DNA of 64,000 nucleotides from Acanthochlamys bracteata (GCA_019914995.1 CM034135.1:7504501-7568500), one strand, 5' to 3'. Positions 1 through 12,604 are shown, counted from the first letter of the stretch. Translations and numbers: made by a program. Notes: generated from the letters alone by a model not told the origin.

Positions 1-509
1 TGAGAATCATAGTACAGTTATAGGGAGCAAAAGAAATGAAGTCCTCACTTTTTCAATTTAATCGACACTGAGCAGCATTCAATTTCACTTTCACAGAGCT
101 CAAATGCCCTAGTGTTTTACAGAATTCTAAAAGATTTATCTCAAAATAAAAAGAAATATTACCCAATAAATAAAAACAGAAAAACTCATGCACTGATTCC
201 TTACTTCATTTTCAAGACAAAACTCTGACTCGGAAGGAATTGAAACAAACATAGTTTTTCAAAAACAAAAAAAAAAGATTAGGCAACAAAATACCCAAAG
301 AAAAGTTAAAACAAGACTACCAACCAAATTCATAAGAATAATTGAAAACCCCTAGAATTGAGCAAGAGAATCGAATCTGCCCGACCAAATCATATAAAAA
401 CGAAAAAAAGAACAAAAAAATCCCAAAACAAGAAACTGCAAGAACAAGTAAACTTTAAACTGGAGAAGAGAAATCCCAACACAATCAGAACGGAAACTGA
501 AAACTAACA

Positions 510-641
510 GTTACCCGCATTTCTCGATCTGGATAAAACGAAAATGCTGCTTTGATTCTAGATCCTGAAGAGAAATAGAAACTGTAGAAGAATAAAGACA
601 GTTCTTTGAAATGAAGCAATCCAATAGCTTCTTCTAAGAGA
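510..641 (-). other. possible non-coding first exon of a gene leaving the window on the left
   Basis: On the minus strand this stretch is pyrimidine-rich, lacks a long frame, and ends with a donor-like GGTAAC just after AATGCG (around 511-517). From there to position 1 the sequence is AT-rich and non-coding, as expected of a first intron. The body of the gene would lie outside the window. The claim rests only on composition and one donor-like site, so the region could equally be plain intergenic DNA. Confidence 0.25.
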
Positions 642-704
642 AAAAATATATTTATTAATGTCCTTATGCTTCCGAATAAAGTGTTCGACTAACAGGCCGA
701 CTTT

Positions 705-822
705 AGAGTGGAGTCTTTTAATTTATTGTAAATATTTTAGTCTATTAATAAATAAATATTTTAATCTATTAAAATAAATAATTTATTTTAATGGATAATA
801 AATTAGGTAGTCTGCACTCACA
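705..822. repeat. small inverted-repeat element (MITE-like)
   Basis: The two ends form imperfect terminal inverted repeats: the left end reads GAGTGGAGTCTTTTAATTTA and the reverse complement of the right end begins GAGTGCAGACTACC and also runs into AATTTATT. The interior is almost pure A/T. No clear target duplication is visible, so boundaries are approximate. Confidence 0.4.
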
Positions 823-3800
823 AGAAAACCAGATTTAGAAAAAAATTATTGTATTCAGTATTCATACAACAAAAAAAAATTGGATTAAAATAAATTAATA
901 GTTAACAAAATAATTAATAAATTGATGAGAGGGAATATCAATTCGGCCTGTGAAGTCGGTCTATTCAGTAGCCTACCTTTTCGTATTAAATTAGTAGTCA
1001 GCGGTAGCAGGTGAAGATTTGCGCGCGCGTATTCGAAAGGCGTGAGTCGGCGTTCCTGCCTAATGCGCTAGGCAGTGTGTTTTTCGCCCTAAATTAATTT
1101 TATTTTCTACTTTTTTTTTATTTACACATAAAAAATAAAATTATTTCAAATTTATAAAAATTAAATTTTTAACAAGTAATTTATTTTGTAATAATTTATT
1201 TTCTAGTAATTCAAATCTAATTCAAAGGAACACATTGCATTTTATTTTTGCAATGAAACGATTCAATTAATTGACAATTCAAGCATGATTAAGCTTCAAC
1301 TCCTACCGGAGTTACTCGCACAGCAGTAGTTACCGTTCCCACAGAAGCACAAGTTACGTCAACTCTCACAGGAGCAATGACCGTTCCCATAGGAACAAAA
1401 GTTACACCGACTCTCACAGAAGAAGATTCCGCTCCCACAAAAGCAGTTGCACTTGCGATCCAACAAGTCAAAAATTAACCAGCCCAACAAGCAAAACAAC
1501 CCCAAAATAAGGGTAAAGCAGTGAACACATCTAAATTATGTTTTATTATATAAACTAAAAATTAACCTTTTGAAATCTAAATAATCTTATCAAAGTGTTA
1601 GATTCAGCATATGATACCTTCTGTTGTTAACTGCTTAGTTTGAGAAATTTTGAGGAATGTAAACGAAGGTGACACCTTAACAACCATTATCGTAAACAAT
1701 AAATTTAGAATTTAAAAATAAATTTGATAAGTAAAATTTTGAACATTTAAAATACGCCCTAAATAATTTTATTAAATAAAACTTTTATTTAAAATTTTAG
1801 AAAAACTAGTCCAATTAAGCAACATAATATTGTAGAAGTTTTTTAGAATTTTAAACATATAAAAACATTATATGCATAAATATTTTTTAAATAATTAAAG
1901 ATAAAAGCACTTTAAAAATAATTAAATATTTTAACTTTTTTTAAATACTTCTATTAGATATTTTAAATATGATTTACTTAATGAAGTAAACATGTCTTTT
2001 CTTTATCCCCAACAGCTTTCTAATATATGGAGTTCTTCTCGGTGCCAGAATTTCAAACGATGATTATAGCATGAATTATCAGATTGATGAAACTAAGAAA
2101 CTTCGGATAGGACAGTTTTTGTTTATTTTTAATTGCATCATTAATCTTTCTGATAATTGCAAAGATTTTGACTCCCTCTATCTAAATTTAAAGTTCAAAT
2201 ATTTTGTGTTTCATTCTTAATTTTTTTCTATTTTCCCAACAAACTTCAATTTCATCAAAAATTAACTTTAAATTTTATTTCACGTATTTTAATTTGTTAG
2301 ATATTATAAAGCTATTTTATGTGAATTAAATTATTTGGAATAAAAAAATAAGAAAAATAAACAATAATCCAAGAAGTTGAAAAACTAATGACAAGCATCT
2401 CCCGAAAGACATAAATCTAAAAAATTTGAACAATTAATGAGAAAATTAAATGACAACATTCAAGAGTCTTTTTGAGCATTACATATATAAATATGAGTCA
2501 TTTGTTTAGAACATTAATCAAGATCATTCACATCACTAAGAACATCAAATGGGAGAGATAAAAGTAAAATATTTTAGTTAGAGTTTTTATTTAAAGTATA
2601 ACATAAGAATTTGTATTGTTTTGATTTAGTAATTTTTTTAGACTAGTTTATATTTTTGTGAGGTTTTTCTTATTTTTTTATATAAAATTTTTATTTTTGT
2701 GTTTGTTTTACTTTTATCTTAATTCTCTATTGCCTACGCAAAATTTTTGAATGTGTTTTATATTTTCGTTGCGTCTATTGATAATCGAACATATTCGATA
2801 TTTTCAACACAATTATCACTCTAAATTTTATTTGTACTTCATTTTTTTTTTACGAAACTCGTTTTTTGAAAACTCTCTTTTATACAATTAAAACACTTTT
2901 AGTTTTTTAATTTTATGAAAATTCTTATGAAAATAACACATTCTTAGATTTATAATAGAATTATCTATTGTGCCTTTTTTTTTATCGTAAGCAAGCAAAG
3001 TTTTGTAGAAAGGTTTCACCTATGAGAATAAAGAAGTTGATGGAGGCATTCACCAACATTAAAATTGCCTTCATTATTCTTAGTTGCGTCCTAAAATTTT
3101 CATTATAAAGTGATTTACCAAACTTCACATTATACATTTGTTTTATCTAATACGCATTAAATATATAAGTAAGAAATTGATCAGTTTAATTCACGCAACC
3201 TCATCATATTGGGTGCGATTTTGGGCGTATTTTAGTTAAATAAAAATGAATTTAACAAAAAATAAATTTTGTAAAAATTAAAAATTGAAGTAATAATTAA
3301 AATACGTAAATTAAAATTTGATTAAGTGAAGTTTAATATAAAAATAAAAGTGAAGCTCAAACATATAAAGTGACCATATTCAAAAAAAAAAATTGAATTC
3401 TTTTGTTTGCAATTAAAACATTCCCTTTTCTTTTAGAGCTTATTTTAAATATACCAAAATTTTCTTTTTTTTCAAATTTTAATTTTGATTATTTTATATA
3501 TTTTATTTATCACTCTGAATTTTATTTTTATTTTTATATCAAATTATATTTTTATCAAAATTTTATTCAAAATTTTATTTTATGTATTTTAATTATCACT
3601 CGGATTCTACTTCTATCAAAGTTTTCGTTTTATGGAACTCAATTTTGTAAAGCTTCTTTAAAGCACTCCCTTAACGGGTATCCGATAGTTCGATCGTCCA
3701 ACGCGTTATAGACCGTTCGATTTTGATCACTCTGATTAAAATTATTTGAAATTTTAAACGTACACCTTAATAATGGACCTATTAATTGAATTTAAAAACA

Positions 3801-4020
3801 CATTTATTACTGTCCTATGATGTGATTTCACGTGCTCATGCAGTAACACTCTTTTCATTTTCTTAGTTTATTAATTCGTTCAGTAGTCCAGCAAGCTTTA
3901 AACACTCGTTATCCAAATACTAGTCTAACTCTAATCTCACTAACTTTGTTAATCATTTAATTAAACAAAGAGCAGGAAGAAAAAATTTCTTTCTTTTTTT
4001 ATTCATTCATTTGGTGCTCC
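823..4020. other. AT-rich intergenic DNA
   Basis: No gene was recognised. Most of the stretch is A/T-rich and carries decayed fragments of the same small elements seen elsewhere in the window, for example around 2160-2290, 2800-2900, 3190-3260 and 3400-3670, where phrases such as TTTTATCAAAATTT and CACTCTGAATTTTA recur. The open frame at 3403-3711 is F/Y/I-rich low-complexity translation of such a fragment and is not treated as a gene. The more GC-rich island at 1305-1450 is listed separately. Confidence 0.6.
1311..1448. repeat. three tandem units of about 48 bp
   Basis: Units start with GTTAC at 1311 (42 bp), 1353 (48 bp) and 1401 (48 bp) and share phrases such as CTCTCACAG and TTCCCA. Read on the plus strand the array stays open to a TAA near 1477 and gives 16-residue repeats of the type V-T-x-T-L-T. 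It is flanked by AT-rich DNA and has no upstream in-frame ATG before a stop. It may be a fragment of a repeat-containing gene or of a mobile element. Confidence 0.5.
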
Positions 4021-4026
4021 TGGTGT

Positions 4027-4034
4027 TATATATA
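4027..4034 (+). promoter_or_regulatory. TATA box of the OCT4-like gene
   Basis: A clean TATATATA lies about 510 bp before the ATG. The intervening 4060-4544 stretch is purine/pyrimidine-biased, without long frames, as in a long plant 5' leader. Confidence 0.5.
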
Positions 4035-4544
4035 GAACAGAACGCAATCCATGAACCAACAACAACTTGTGAGACCACTACAGAGAAGAGAGAGTGAGAG
4101 AAAAAATTATAAACCGAGATATTCTCTAAACAGATTTAGTAAAGAATCTTTTTCTTTCTTTCACTTTTTCGATTCAGAATAGAAGTTTTTTCTTTCTTTA
4201 GAGTGTTTTTCTTCCAAATTTTCAAAAAGAAAAAGTTTTCATCAATTTTCGAGATATTGAAAGTGTTCTTCTTCCATTTTCAATCACATAGAAAGAATTT
4301 TTTCTGGAATAAATAAGTATTTTCTTCCATTTAAGAAAAAACAACAGCTGTTTTTTGGTCAATTCTCCCCTAGATATTGAGCGTCTGTCCTGTCTCAAAC
4401 AAAAAAAACATCCTTTTTTACTTCAAAATTTGAGATAAAGAGATTCGTTTCGAAAAGAAGGAATTTTCTTCTTCTTTATTGAAATTGTGAATCATGGAAA
4501 AATCTTAGCGTAGAAATTCGAATCGAACCAAAAAATAAGAATCA

Positions 4545-7117
4545 ATGGATTCAAAAAAGAAGATTCAATCGATCATCAACGACAACGGCGACGTGGAAGA
4601 TCTCCGGTCACCTCTGCTTCTCAACAACTGCGATGCAGAAATCAACGGCTTCAGCGATCGAATGGGAATCGATGAGATGTTAACTAAGCACGCAGGAGAG
4701 TTCGGACCGTGGCAGATACGGCACTTCGTGCTCGTCAACGTAGCGTGGGCACTCGAAGCTTTACACACCATGGTAATGATCTTCGCAGACAGAGATACGT
4801 GCGTCTCCAGCGAGGTCACTTGCGGAGGAGGCAACGGCGGTGGAGGTTGGTCGACGGTGGAAGAATGGGGGCTCGTCGGAGGGAACAAGTTTAAAGTTGG
4901 ACTCGTTCAGTCGGCGTTCTTCGCCGGGTGCATGATAGGTACTGTGTCTTCTATGTTTTACATAACTACCCTTCCTTATTTAACTTTATTACTCTTTTGC
5001 CATTTTAATATTTTTTTCCTAACATATATTTATTCTATATAAAAAAAAAAGTTGCCGACTTTTGATAAGCTGATCATGCACATAAATAAACGACAATTGA
5101 GCTAGTCAAGCAAAAGATAATTTGAATTTTTTTCTCCCTATAAAATTTTTAAATATACGTATGAGTACAAAGGGCGTGTTTACCTAGGGGGTGGAAGTGG
5201 AGTTTTGGGGGAAGTAGAGTTTTTAGGAAATAAATTTAAAAAATAAAATAAAAAATAAAAAATATTTAATAAAAAATAAAATTTTATATTAATTATATAT
5301 TTTTAGTAAGTTTTAAATTTGAATTTTTAAAAAAAATTTATTGATAAAAAAATTTATTTTAATTTTTATAAGTATTTATGTGAAATTTGAGTTTAAAGGA
5401 AGTGGAGTTTAAGGGTGTTGGTAAACACGCCCAAAATAATCGAACATAGTCTAGATAAGGGACAGATTATATTGACTACTATGTTGAAAGATATACTTGT
5501 GCATATTCTCTTGTCTTTAAAAGATTTTTCTATAAACTACTAAAGTGTTTTCTGATACTATATATTATCTTCGAAAGTTGGGAATTATTTAGCAGTATCT
5601 GAACGTGTTTGGTATGAAAAATAAAAAATAAAAAATCATCATAATAGATAAGTCTTTCTAAGTAATTGGTTCATTTCGTTTCGTTAGTATTATGTTTTTT
5701 GTGTTTATAAATTGATCCAGTTAAACAAAGTAATATTAGAATTTTCTGATTCTTTTTAAGAAAAACCATAAATTATGTTCAATTATGCTTTTTATTGTAA
5801 ATTTAAGGGGATTTTTGCAATTTTTAGGAGTCCGAAACTGAAAAAAGCTTTTCTTTATTTAGTTGGAAATAAGTTTCTCAAGAATAAATAGAACTAAATT
5901 TAATTGCGCGAACGCAAATAACCATCTTCTAATATTTTCTTTCAGGTGCCGGAGTTTTCGGCCACCTGTCGGATTCCTCACTCGGCCGGAAGGGTTCCCT
6001 CACTGTCGTTTGCGCACTTAACGGATTATTCGGTCTTCTAACAGCCCTTTCCCCGGTCTACTGGGTCTACGTTGTCCTCCGTATTCTAACAGGCTTCAGC
6101 ACTGGCGGAGTTGGCCTCTGCGCCTTTGTCCTTGCCACAGAGCCTGTAGGCCCCAATAGACGGGGCGTCGCAGGCATGTCCACGTTCTACTTTTTCTCCG
6201 GCGGCATTGCCCTTCTCACTGGCATTGCGTATTTGTTCCCCTCGTGGCGAACTCTTTACGTCGTCAGCTCTGTACCCTCCCTACTGTTCCTCGGTCTCAT
6301 CCTTCCCTTCGTATCTGAATCCCCTCGGTGGTACCTTGTCCGACAGAGAGCTCCTGAAGCAATGGCTGTGATGCACCGCATTGCGAAGTTCAACGGCCGT
6401 GAAATCCCAGCAGACGCAACACTTGTCCTAGACGACGACAAGGATAGCAACAATGGCTTTGATCAGGCAAAGCAGCAGCACCACCAAAAAGCTTTGTCGG
6501 GATCTCTCCTTGACGTTTTGAGATCGCCAACGACGAGAATGCGGTTGGTTCTTTCGGTAGCTATCAACTTCCTCTGCTCGGTAGTGTACTACGGCTTGAG
6601 CCTTAATGTAGTGAATCTGCGTACCAACCTTTACCTCAACGTGCTCCTCAATGCCATTGCCGAGATGCCTGCTTTTCTCCTCACTGCAGTCCTGCTCGAT
6701 AGGTTCGGAAGAAAACCAATGGGTGTAGGCACAATGTGGCTCAGTGGGATATTTTGCGTCATCGGTGCCTTTCTCAGTGGTGAAAACAGCACGATTAGAG
6801 TACTGCGAATGGTCTGTGGAGTGCTTGGGATATTTGGAATGGCTGCGACTTATAACCTGTTGTTTATATACACCACAGAGTTGTTTCCAACGGTGGTGAG
6901 GAATGCGGCACTAGGTTGTGCGTCCCAAGCGGCACAGATGGGTGCAATATTAGCGCCCATGGTAGTTGTCTTAGGGGAGACTGTTCCGTTTGTGGTGTTT
7001 GGGGCGTGCGGGATAATCGGGGGCTTGCTGGTTTCCTGGCTGCCGGAGACGATGAACAAACCGTTGTATGATACTATGGCAGGGATGGAGGAAAGAGAGA
7101 ACAGATTTGTAGAATGA
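4545..7117 (+). CDS. OCT4: organic cation/carnitine transporter (OCT4-like), major facilitator superfamily
   Basis: Two exons, 4545-4938 and 5946-7117, join in frame (ATG ATA G|GT GCC) to give 521 residues and a TGA stop. The protein has the plant OCT layout: a short cytosolic N-terminus containing an IDEML motif, a first membrane span near ALEALHTMVMIF, a cysteine-bearing extracellular loop at about residues 80-115, and the MFS loop signature GHLSDSSLGRKGS directly after the splice. The second exon carries the central cytosolic loop (SPRW, then a His/Gln-rich stretch) and TM7-12, with DRFGRKP as the repeated MFS motif. Such proteins move organic cations or carnitine across plasma or vacuolar membranes; the actual substrate here is not readable. 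Assignment to the OCT4 branch rests on the intron and on the nearby cap-methyltransferase gene. The intron holds a complete MITE at 5172-5432. The gene is convergent with the RRM gene that follows. Confidence 0.88.
5172..5432. mobile_element. 261-bp MITE, copy 1 (in the OCT4-like intron)
   Basis: The ends are perfect 13-bp inverted repeats, GGGCGTGTTTACC and GGTAAACACGCCC, with AAA on both sides as a likely 3-bp target duplication. Sub-terminal GGAAGTGGAGTTT phrases occur near both ends. Copy 2 at 13907-14167 has the same length and nearly the same sequence. No coding capacity; it must have been moved by an outside transposase. Confidence 0.85.
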
Positions 7118-7596
7118 GTTGTCAGTAGATTTTGTTGTTAGTAAGATGTATAACAATGGGATATGAAATGCAGGAGATAATGAGTTCAAGTTCGGGTGCA
7201 CCTGATAGTTGCAGATTTCATGAAAATATTTTCATATTCTTTTCATCCGAATGAAACCACTTTGGACAAGAACCATAGTACTGGACTCGTACTGAAAAAT
7301 AATCAAAAAGATAAATGTAATGATAGCTTCATGGACATATTCAACCATAGAGAAGATCCAAGGAGATAATTTTGAGTTCTACAGATCTCAACATTACCAG
7401 AAAACTTTTGATAGTTCCATACAAACTTAAGGGAAAATACATTCCGCACGAAAGGAAGTTACAATTTTTTCGTGTAATTGTTCTACATATTAGAACAGAA
7501 CCATCAATTATATCGGTTCCAATGATTTCGAAGTAGTTTGTTTTATATATAATGTCCCCATTCTCCAGCTACAGCATTTAACTGGGTAATTGCTGA
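7118..7596. other. convergent intergenic region
   Basis: About 480 bp between the stop codons of two converging genes; presumably two 3' untranslated regions. No further gene or element was seen. Confidence 0.5.
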
Positions 7597-10500
7597 TTAA
7601 CCAGATGCAGCCTCGTATGCCTGATAGCCAGATGCTTGCTGATGACTTGTGGAAGCCTCAGGTGCCTGGAAACCTGAGGGGTTCTGATAACCAGATGAAT
7701 CACCAGGAATCTGGAATCCAGATGTGTTGTGAAGACCAGATGCCACATCAGAATTTGGAAAACCTGATGGGTTCTGGTAAGTAGTTGCGAACTCAGAGGA
7801 CTGGAACGCCGGTGGGTTCTGATAACTAGCTGGGTTCTGAAATGTTTGATATGGCTGGTAGCCCCATGATGGCTGCGATGTTTGATAACCTGATGGAGAC
7901 TGAGATTGATGATGATCTACAGGCATCACAGAAGCCTGGTTTGCTGATGGAGTATAATAATTTGATGTGGGCTGAGAGTTCTGGTAACCTGATGAGGGTT
8001 GATAACCTGGAAGGCTCTCAGATGTCTGGTATGTTGATTGGGGCTGATAACCTGTTTGAGACATCTCATATCCAGAAGGTTGCTGATAACCTGATGCAGA
8101 TTGAGAAGTCTGATAACCAGTTGATGACTGAAATTCTTGATATCCTGATGAATAATAGCCGGAAGAAGTCTGAGATGTTTGATATCCTGATGAAGGCTGA
8201 TATCCAGATTGAGGCTCCAATGAAGACTGAGATGTCTGATAACCTGGTGAGGACTGTGATGCTTGATATCCTGGCTGGTAACTAGAGGACGCCTCAGGTG
8301 TTGGAGACTGCAGTGGGGATGGAGGTGGTCTTGGTCTAGCATACTCGGCAAAAATAACCCATCCATCAAGAAACTGCACCAATTGGTGGATACTTATTAA
8401 GAATAGAAATGAAAAATGGGAGTCATTCGCTTCAACAAAATCACTGATGTTCAGCTTTTTAAGTAAAAGATCAATGGATTTAGAAGAAACTTAACACCAC
8501 TAACAGGAAATCAATTATCATACCTTACTTATTTAAAAATCAACCTACAAGCAGTTGCTTGCCCTGGAGCAGGATCCATTGTAGGCCAATAACAGATTTG
8601 AAACAGAAGTACCGCCTCTGTAATGTTTTAATGTTTTGACATGATAAGGTATTAACCCAAAAGTTTAAGGAAACCCTTTCAGCACTTGCAAAATATCAAT
8701 AATTTTAATAACAGTGAAAATACAAGACATGTAATTCACATAGAAATAGCCAAACACTATGCCACACCAGACTACATTTTATTGTGCCAAGTTGAAAGAG
8801 GAACTAAAAGGCACCTCAGTGCAACCAGAATGCGACGTAGATGTAACCACAAAGTAAAAACTTTACTGGTCATAATGAAAATATTTAACCAATTTGGTCA
8901 AGCTTGGCAATAGTTCCACTGTTGATTGTGGTACTTGCCTTACTAGAAAATCTAAATAGCTTTGGTGATGTACAAATAATCCTTTGCAGGCTCACACAAA
9001 TGCAATATTGATTTAGTCGAAGATTAGCAGACTAAAGTGCACAGTAATAACATTAGTGTGCAATAACATTAGTGTAAACTATAACTTCCACAATCAGGAG
9101 AGAAATATAACTTCAATGATTTAACCAGATAGTTTACTTGCGCTAATCACTTACTTTGCCATCCATTCCCTTGATGCCTTCCTCTGCTTCTTCTAATGTT
9201 GCATATCTCACAAAGCCAAACCCTTTTGAAAATCCTGAAACTCGGTCAGTGACAACTCTAGCTGCAGAGCAAAAGAATAGCATTATTAGTACTTGGTTTT
9301 GCATCATCAATCAAAATGACCAAACTAAAGAAGAGACTTTACCATGAACAATTTGACCAAACTTCTCAAAAGCTTTCCGAAGACCCTCTGTTGTAGTGCG
9401 CTTACTTAACCCTGTGATAGGCAATAAACCACAGGTTACGGAGATTCGAAGTAAGGGTTTTGGTGACTACTAACAATAACAACAGATGCAATGTATAGAT
9501 TATGACAACCAGTATGCGAGATGTCAAATTTTGGGGAGTGAGCTCGAGATTCCAAATTTAATGAAGGACATAACAATGACATTCATATGGAATGAAACAA
9601 GAAACAAAATTAGTACGACTTAGTATTGGTGGTTAAAGGAACTATAGTTGATAAAGGCACAATCGAACATCCATGGCCAACCGCTTCACCCAACCAAAGA
9701 TACAATTAGCCCAAAATCATCAATATCTGTGTTGGTATAAGAATGTGCTAACAAGCCTCTCCCCTTAAATAGCTAACCGACACATACCAAAAATCCCACA
9801 AAAAAAAGAACTTTCTAGGCACAAAAAGACACTTGAGCTTTTTGCCTGAGACAGACATCAAATCATGAAAAGCCAAAAACTATTGGCAACGGTCCCCAAA
9901 ATCTACACACTGAGAAACTTCCTCTCTAAATTGACCAAATTCTACCTAATAATGAAAGAAGAAGAAATAGAAAGAATGAGTTGCTCTTTCTAGCAAAAGT
10001 CTAAGAAGTTAATCATCAAGAACCAAAGTATCAGACAACAACTCAAAAGATCAACAGCAGGAGCAATACCAGCAGAACAAAGAAGAAGTATGCAACGAAA
10101 CATTGTTCCCGAGCAACGAAATTCTTAAAGATTGGCAAAGAAAGATTCGATCTTTCTACCTAACTAGAAGAAGTTAATCATCAAGAACCAAAGTATCGAC
10201 AACAATCAAGAAATCAACAACAGGATCGACATCAACTTATCAAAGAAATGGTAAAAATCCAAACTTTCGCTTCCAACTCAATGGAATTCTTAAAGAATCA
10301 CAAAGAAATGTTGTCAAAGAAATGTTGATCTTTATACCTTAGCCGAAGAAGTTAATATCAAGAACCAAAGCATAAAAAAAAAATCAAGAAATCAACAGCA
10401 GGAGAAATGCCGACTAATAAAATTATGGTTCAAAAGTGAAACTTTATTTCGAAATCAATGAAATCCTTGAAGATTGACAAAGAAATATTGGCAGTAATCA

Positions 10501-10745
10501 AAGAGTTCAAAGCATACATAACCAAGAAAACATTGGAAGCAATCAAGAATCGACCGCAAGAGAAACACCAACAGAGCAAAGAAATTCTTAAGAATAACAA
10601 AGAAAGATTTGATCTTTTGACCTGATACGAAGAGATTGGAGTTGGGTTCGGCTTTGGGAGGAGGTACAGCGGGCTGCGGAGGAGAGAAGGCGGAGATCGA
10701 GAGCATCCGCCGGAAACTTGCTCGAGCCGCCGCAATTGCCCTCAT
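7597..10745 (-). CDS. organelle RRM protein (ORRM2-like) with a long Gly-Tyr-Gln/Ser-rich tail
   Basis: Four exons on the minus strand, 10745-10622, 9411-9343, 9261-9155 and 8373-7597, join in frame to 358 residues. The N-terminus (MRAIAAARASFRRMLS) is Arg/Ser/Ala-rich and lacks acidic residues, as in a mitochondrial presequence. One RRM follows: RNP2 is LFVSGL (38-43), RNP1 is KGFGFVRY (77-84), and it ends FLDGWVIFAEYARPRP. The phrase HARVVTDRVSG and the FLDGWVIFAEYA ending match plant ORRM2-type proteins, which assist mitochondrial C-to-U RNA editing. From about residue 114 to the end the chain is a Tyr/Gln/Ser/Pro/Gly-rich repeat region with about fourteen GYQ tripeptides, many as SGYQTSQ. 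Arabidopsis ORRM2, as I recall it, ends shortly after the RRM, so this last exon is greatly enlarged. The mitochondrial role is inferred from family and presequence. Confidence 0.85.
10000..10600. repeat. degenerate 165-177 bp tandem repeat in intron 1 of the RRM gene
   Basis: The phrase AAGAAGTTAATCATCAAGAA recurs at about 10004 and 10169, and with one deletion at about 10346 (spacings about 165 and 177 bp). Each unit continues with ACCAAAG, CAACAGCAGGA-like and CAAAGAAA phrases. A fourth, more worn unit follows about 10490. Expansion is confined to the intron. Confidence 0.65.
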
Positions 10746-12604
10746 GGTTCCTCTATCCCTCTCTCTTCTTCACTCTCCTCTGTTTGGTCAAGAGATTTAT
10801 CAAGGGGTTTTATCTTTCACAATTTACAACGTAAGGCCTTTAATATTGATTTAAGCGAAACATACCCATTATAATTTACTTTTACAGTTTACACTACACA
10901 CAACGTACTCACTTCAAACAGTTATATACATGTAATACATTATACTAGTTTTTTATAGTAGATATTAGTAGTTCTAGAGTAAATGGTCACCATTTTGATG
11001 CTTAGTTTTATCTAATTTCTAATATCAACTTCTAAATTTTTTAAACATTTTTTTTGAAATACTAAAAAAATAATTAAAAAATATAAACGAACACCTCTTT
11101 AAGGCTTGTTTCGTATATACCGAACTCTACTTACTCCTTCCGGAGTTTGAGTTCGACCATTTAAGGTGTTTCAATTGTCACTCTTCCACTTTCACACCGA
11201 TTTTTTATTTCTATTAAAATTTAATTTCAAACTTCACTTCACTTGTTTCAAATATCACTCCAAACTCTACTTCTACCGAACTCTACCTCCTATTTTACTC
11301 TATTTTTATGAAATTTAATTTTGTAAAAATCAGTTACTTGTATTTAAAACATGTTGTAAATAAGATAGTTTATTAACTGAACCACAACATATTGATAAAA
11401 AGCCCAGTAACGTTTTGGGCCGAGAGACCAACTCAGCTTAGCACAGCCTTGCCCAACTATCCCAGCCTCTTAAATATCGATAAGCATCTCCAACGAGAAA
11501 AGCTTCACCTACCTCTAAAAATTCTTCATCATTTTTTAAGTAGGGGCGTGTTTGAAGTGAATTTAATAAAAAATGAGTTAAAATTATAAATAAATTATAA
11601 AAAGTAAACTTTGTATTTATATTGTACTAAAAATAAATTTTTAGTTTTAAAATTTAGTTTAAATTTAGTATTTATTTTAATTTAAAAGTGGACTAAAAAT
11701 TAAAAATAAATTTAGAGTGTAGACAAATAAACCCTTAGTTACTAAAACTTTTTCCTCTACAAGAATGCTATTCACCTACTGAAACTTAAGCTTATCTAAA
11801 ATTTTAAGAAATTTGTTTGACCCAGGCTCACCTAAACACATCAGGCTTCGTGGCGCGATATGGACAATGTTTTCTTACAAATTCTTTCCATAAAACATAG
11901 AGCATATTTTAATTACGAAGAATTTCACTTTCTTTTTTTAAATTTGAATTCTGTCGAGAATTATATTTTTATTTTCACACTAAATTTTGCTTTCATTAAA
12001 ATATAATTTTAAATTTCATTTCACTTGTTTTAATACCTTCCAAAATCTACTTATTTTTGTTAAATTTATTTTTCAAAAACTTATTTTTTATGTAATTAAA
12101 ACACACCTTTACAGCAATTAATCATCAATCACTCTCTGATCTTTCAACTGTGGTCTATAACTTGGGTTTATCAATTTGCTTCTGCAACTCAATCTTCCAT
12201 CCTTCAGTTCAATCTTCACACGCCTTGTTGATTGCAAGCAAAAACAAAGCAGTAGGTGACTTGTTGAGGCTGGTGCACGCCTTCACATAGCTTACGCATG
12301 ATTCTGAAATCCTCCAAGAAAAAATGAGCTTCACTGCATTCCAAGCACTAAGCAGAATATACAATTTTTTCTTTTCTATATTTTGTCTGAGTGTCTACTA
12401 AAAAAAATTTCTGAAAACCACACATTACATAGCTGTTAAGTAATAGTTACTTCACTCACCAACAAGATCTTGGTTTCCGTCTTCAAATTTCCAACTGCTA
12501 TTGAGGATCAACATCACACCCATGGACCCATCTGTTGAGATACACTTCAAAGACAAGTGTGAGGAACCATAACTAGTTTAACTTCTTCAGAAATTTCCAA
12601 TGAG
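10746..12604. other. intergenic DNA with element relics
   Basis: This holds the upstream region of the RRM gene (minus) and of the beta-glucosidase gene (plus). Relics of the CACTTC/AAACACG element family lie at about 11100-11360, 11545-11745 and 11900-12110. A minus-strand frame open for about 50 codons at 12205-12357 has normal coding composition but no recognised match; see the findings. Confidence 0.5.

Noticed and set aside
3403..3711. 102-codon Phe/Tyr/Ile-rich frame
   Set aside because: Low-complexity product of an AT-rich element fragment; no start context or motif.
4565..4894. Open frames overlapping exon 1 of the transporter on the other strand and in another frame
   Set aside because: The transporter frame is supported by conserved motifs and an exact splice; the others are GC-rich shadows.
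7842..8369. Met/Asp-rich and His/Leu-rich frames across the last RRM exon
   Set aside because: They are other-frame readings of the SGYQ-coding repeat.
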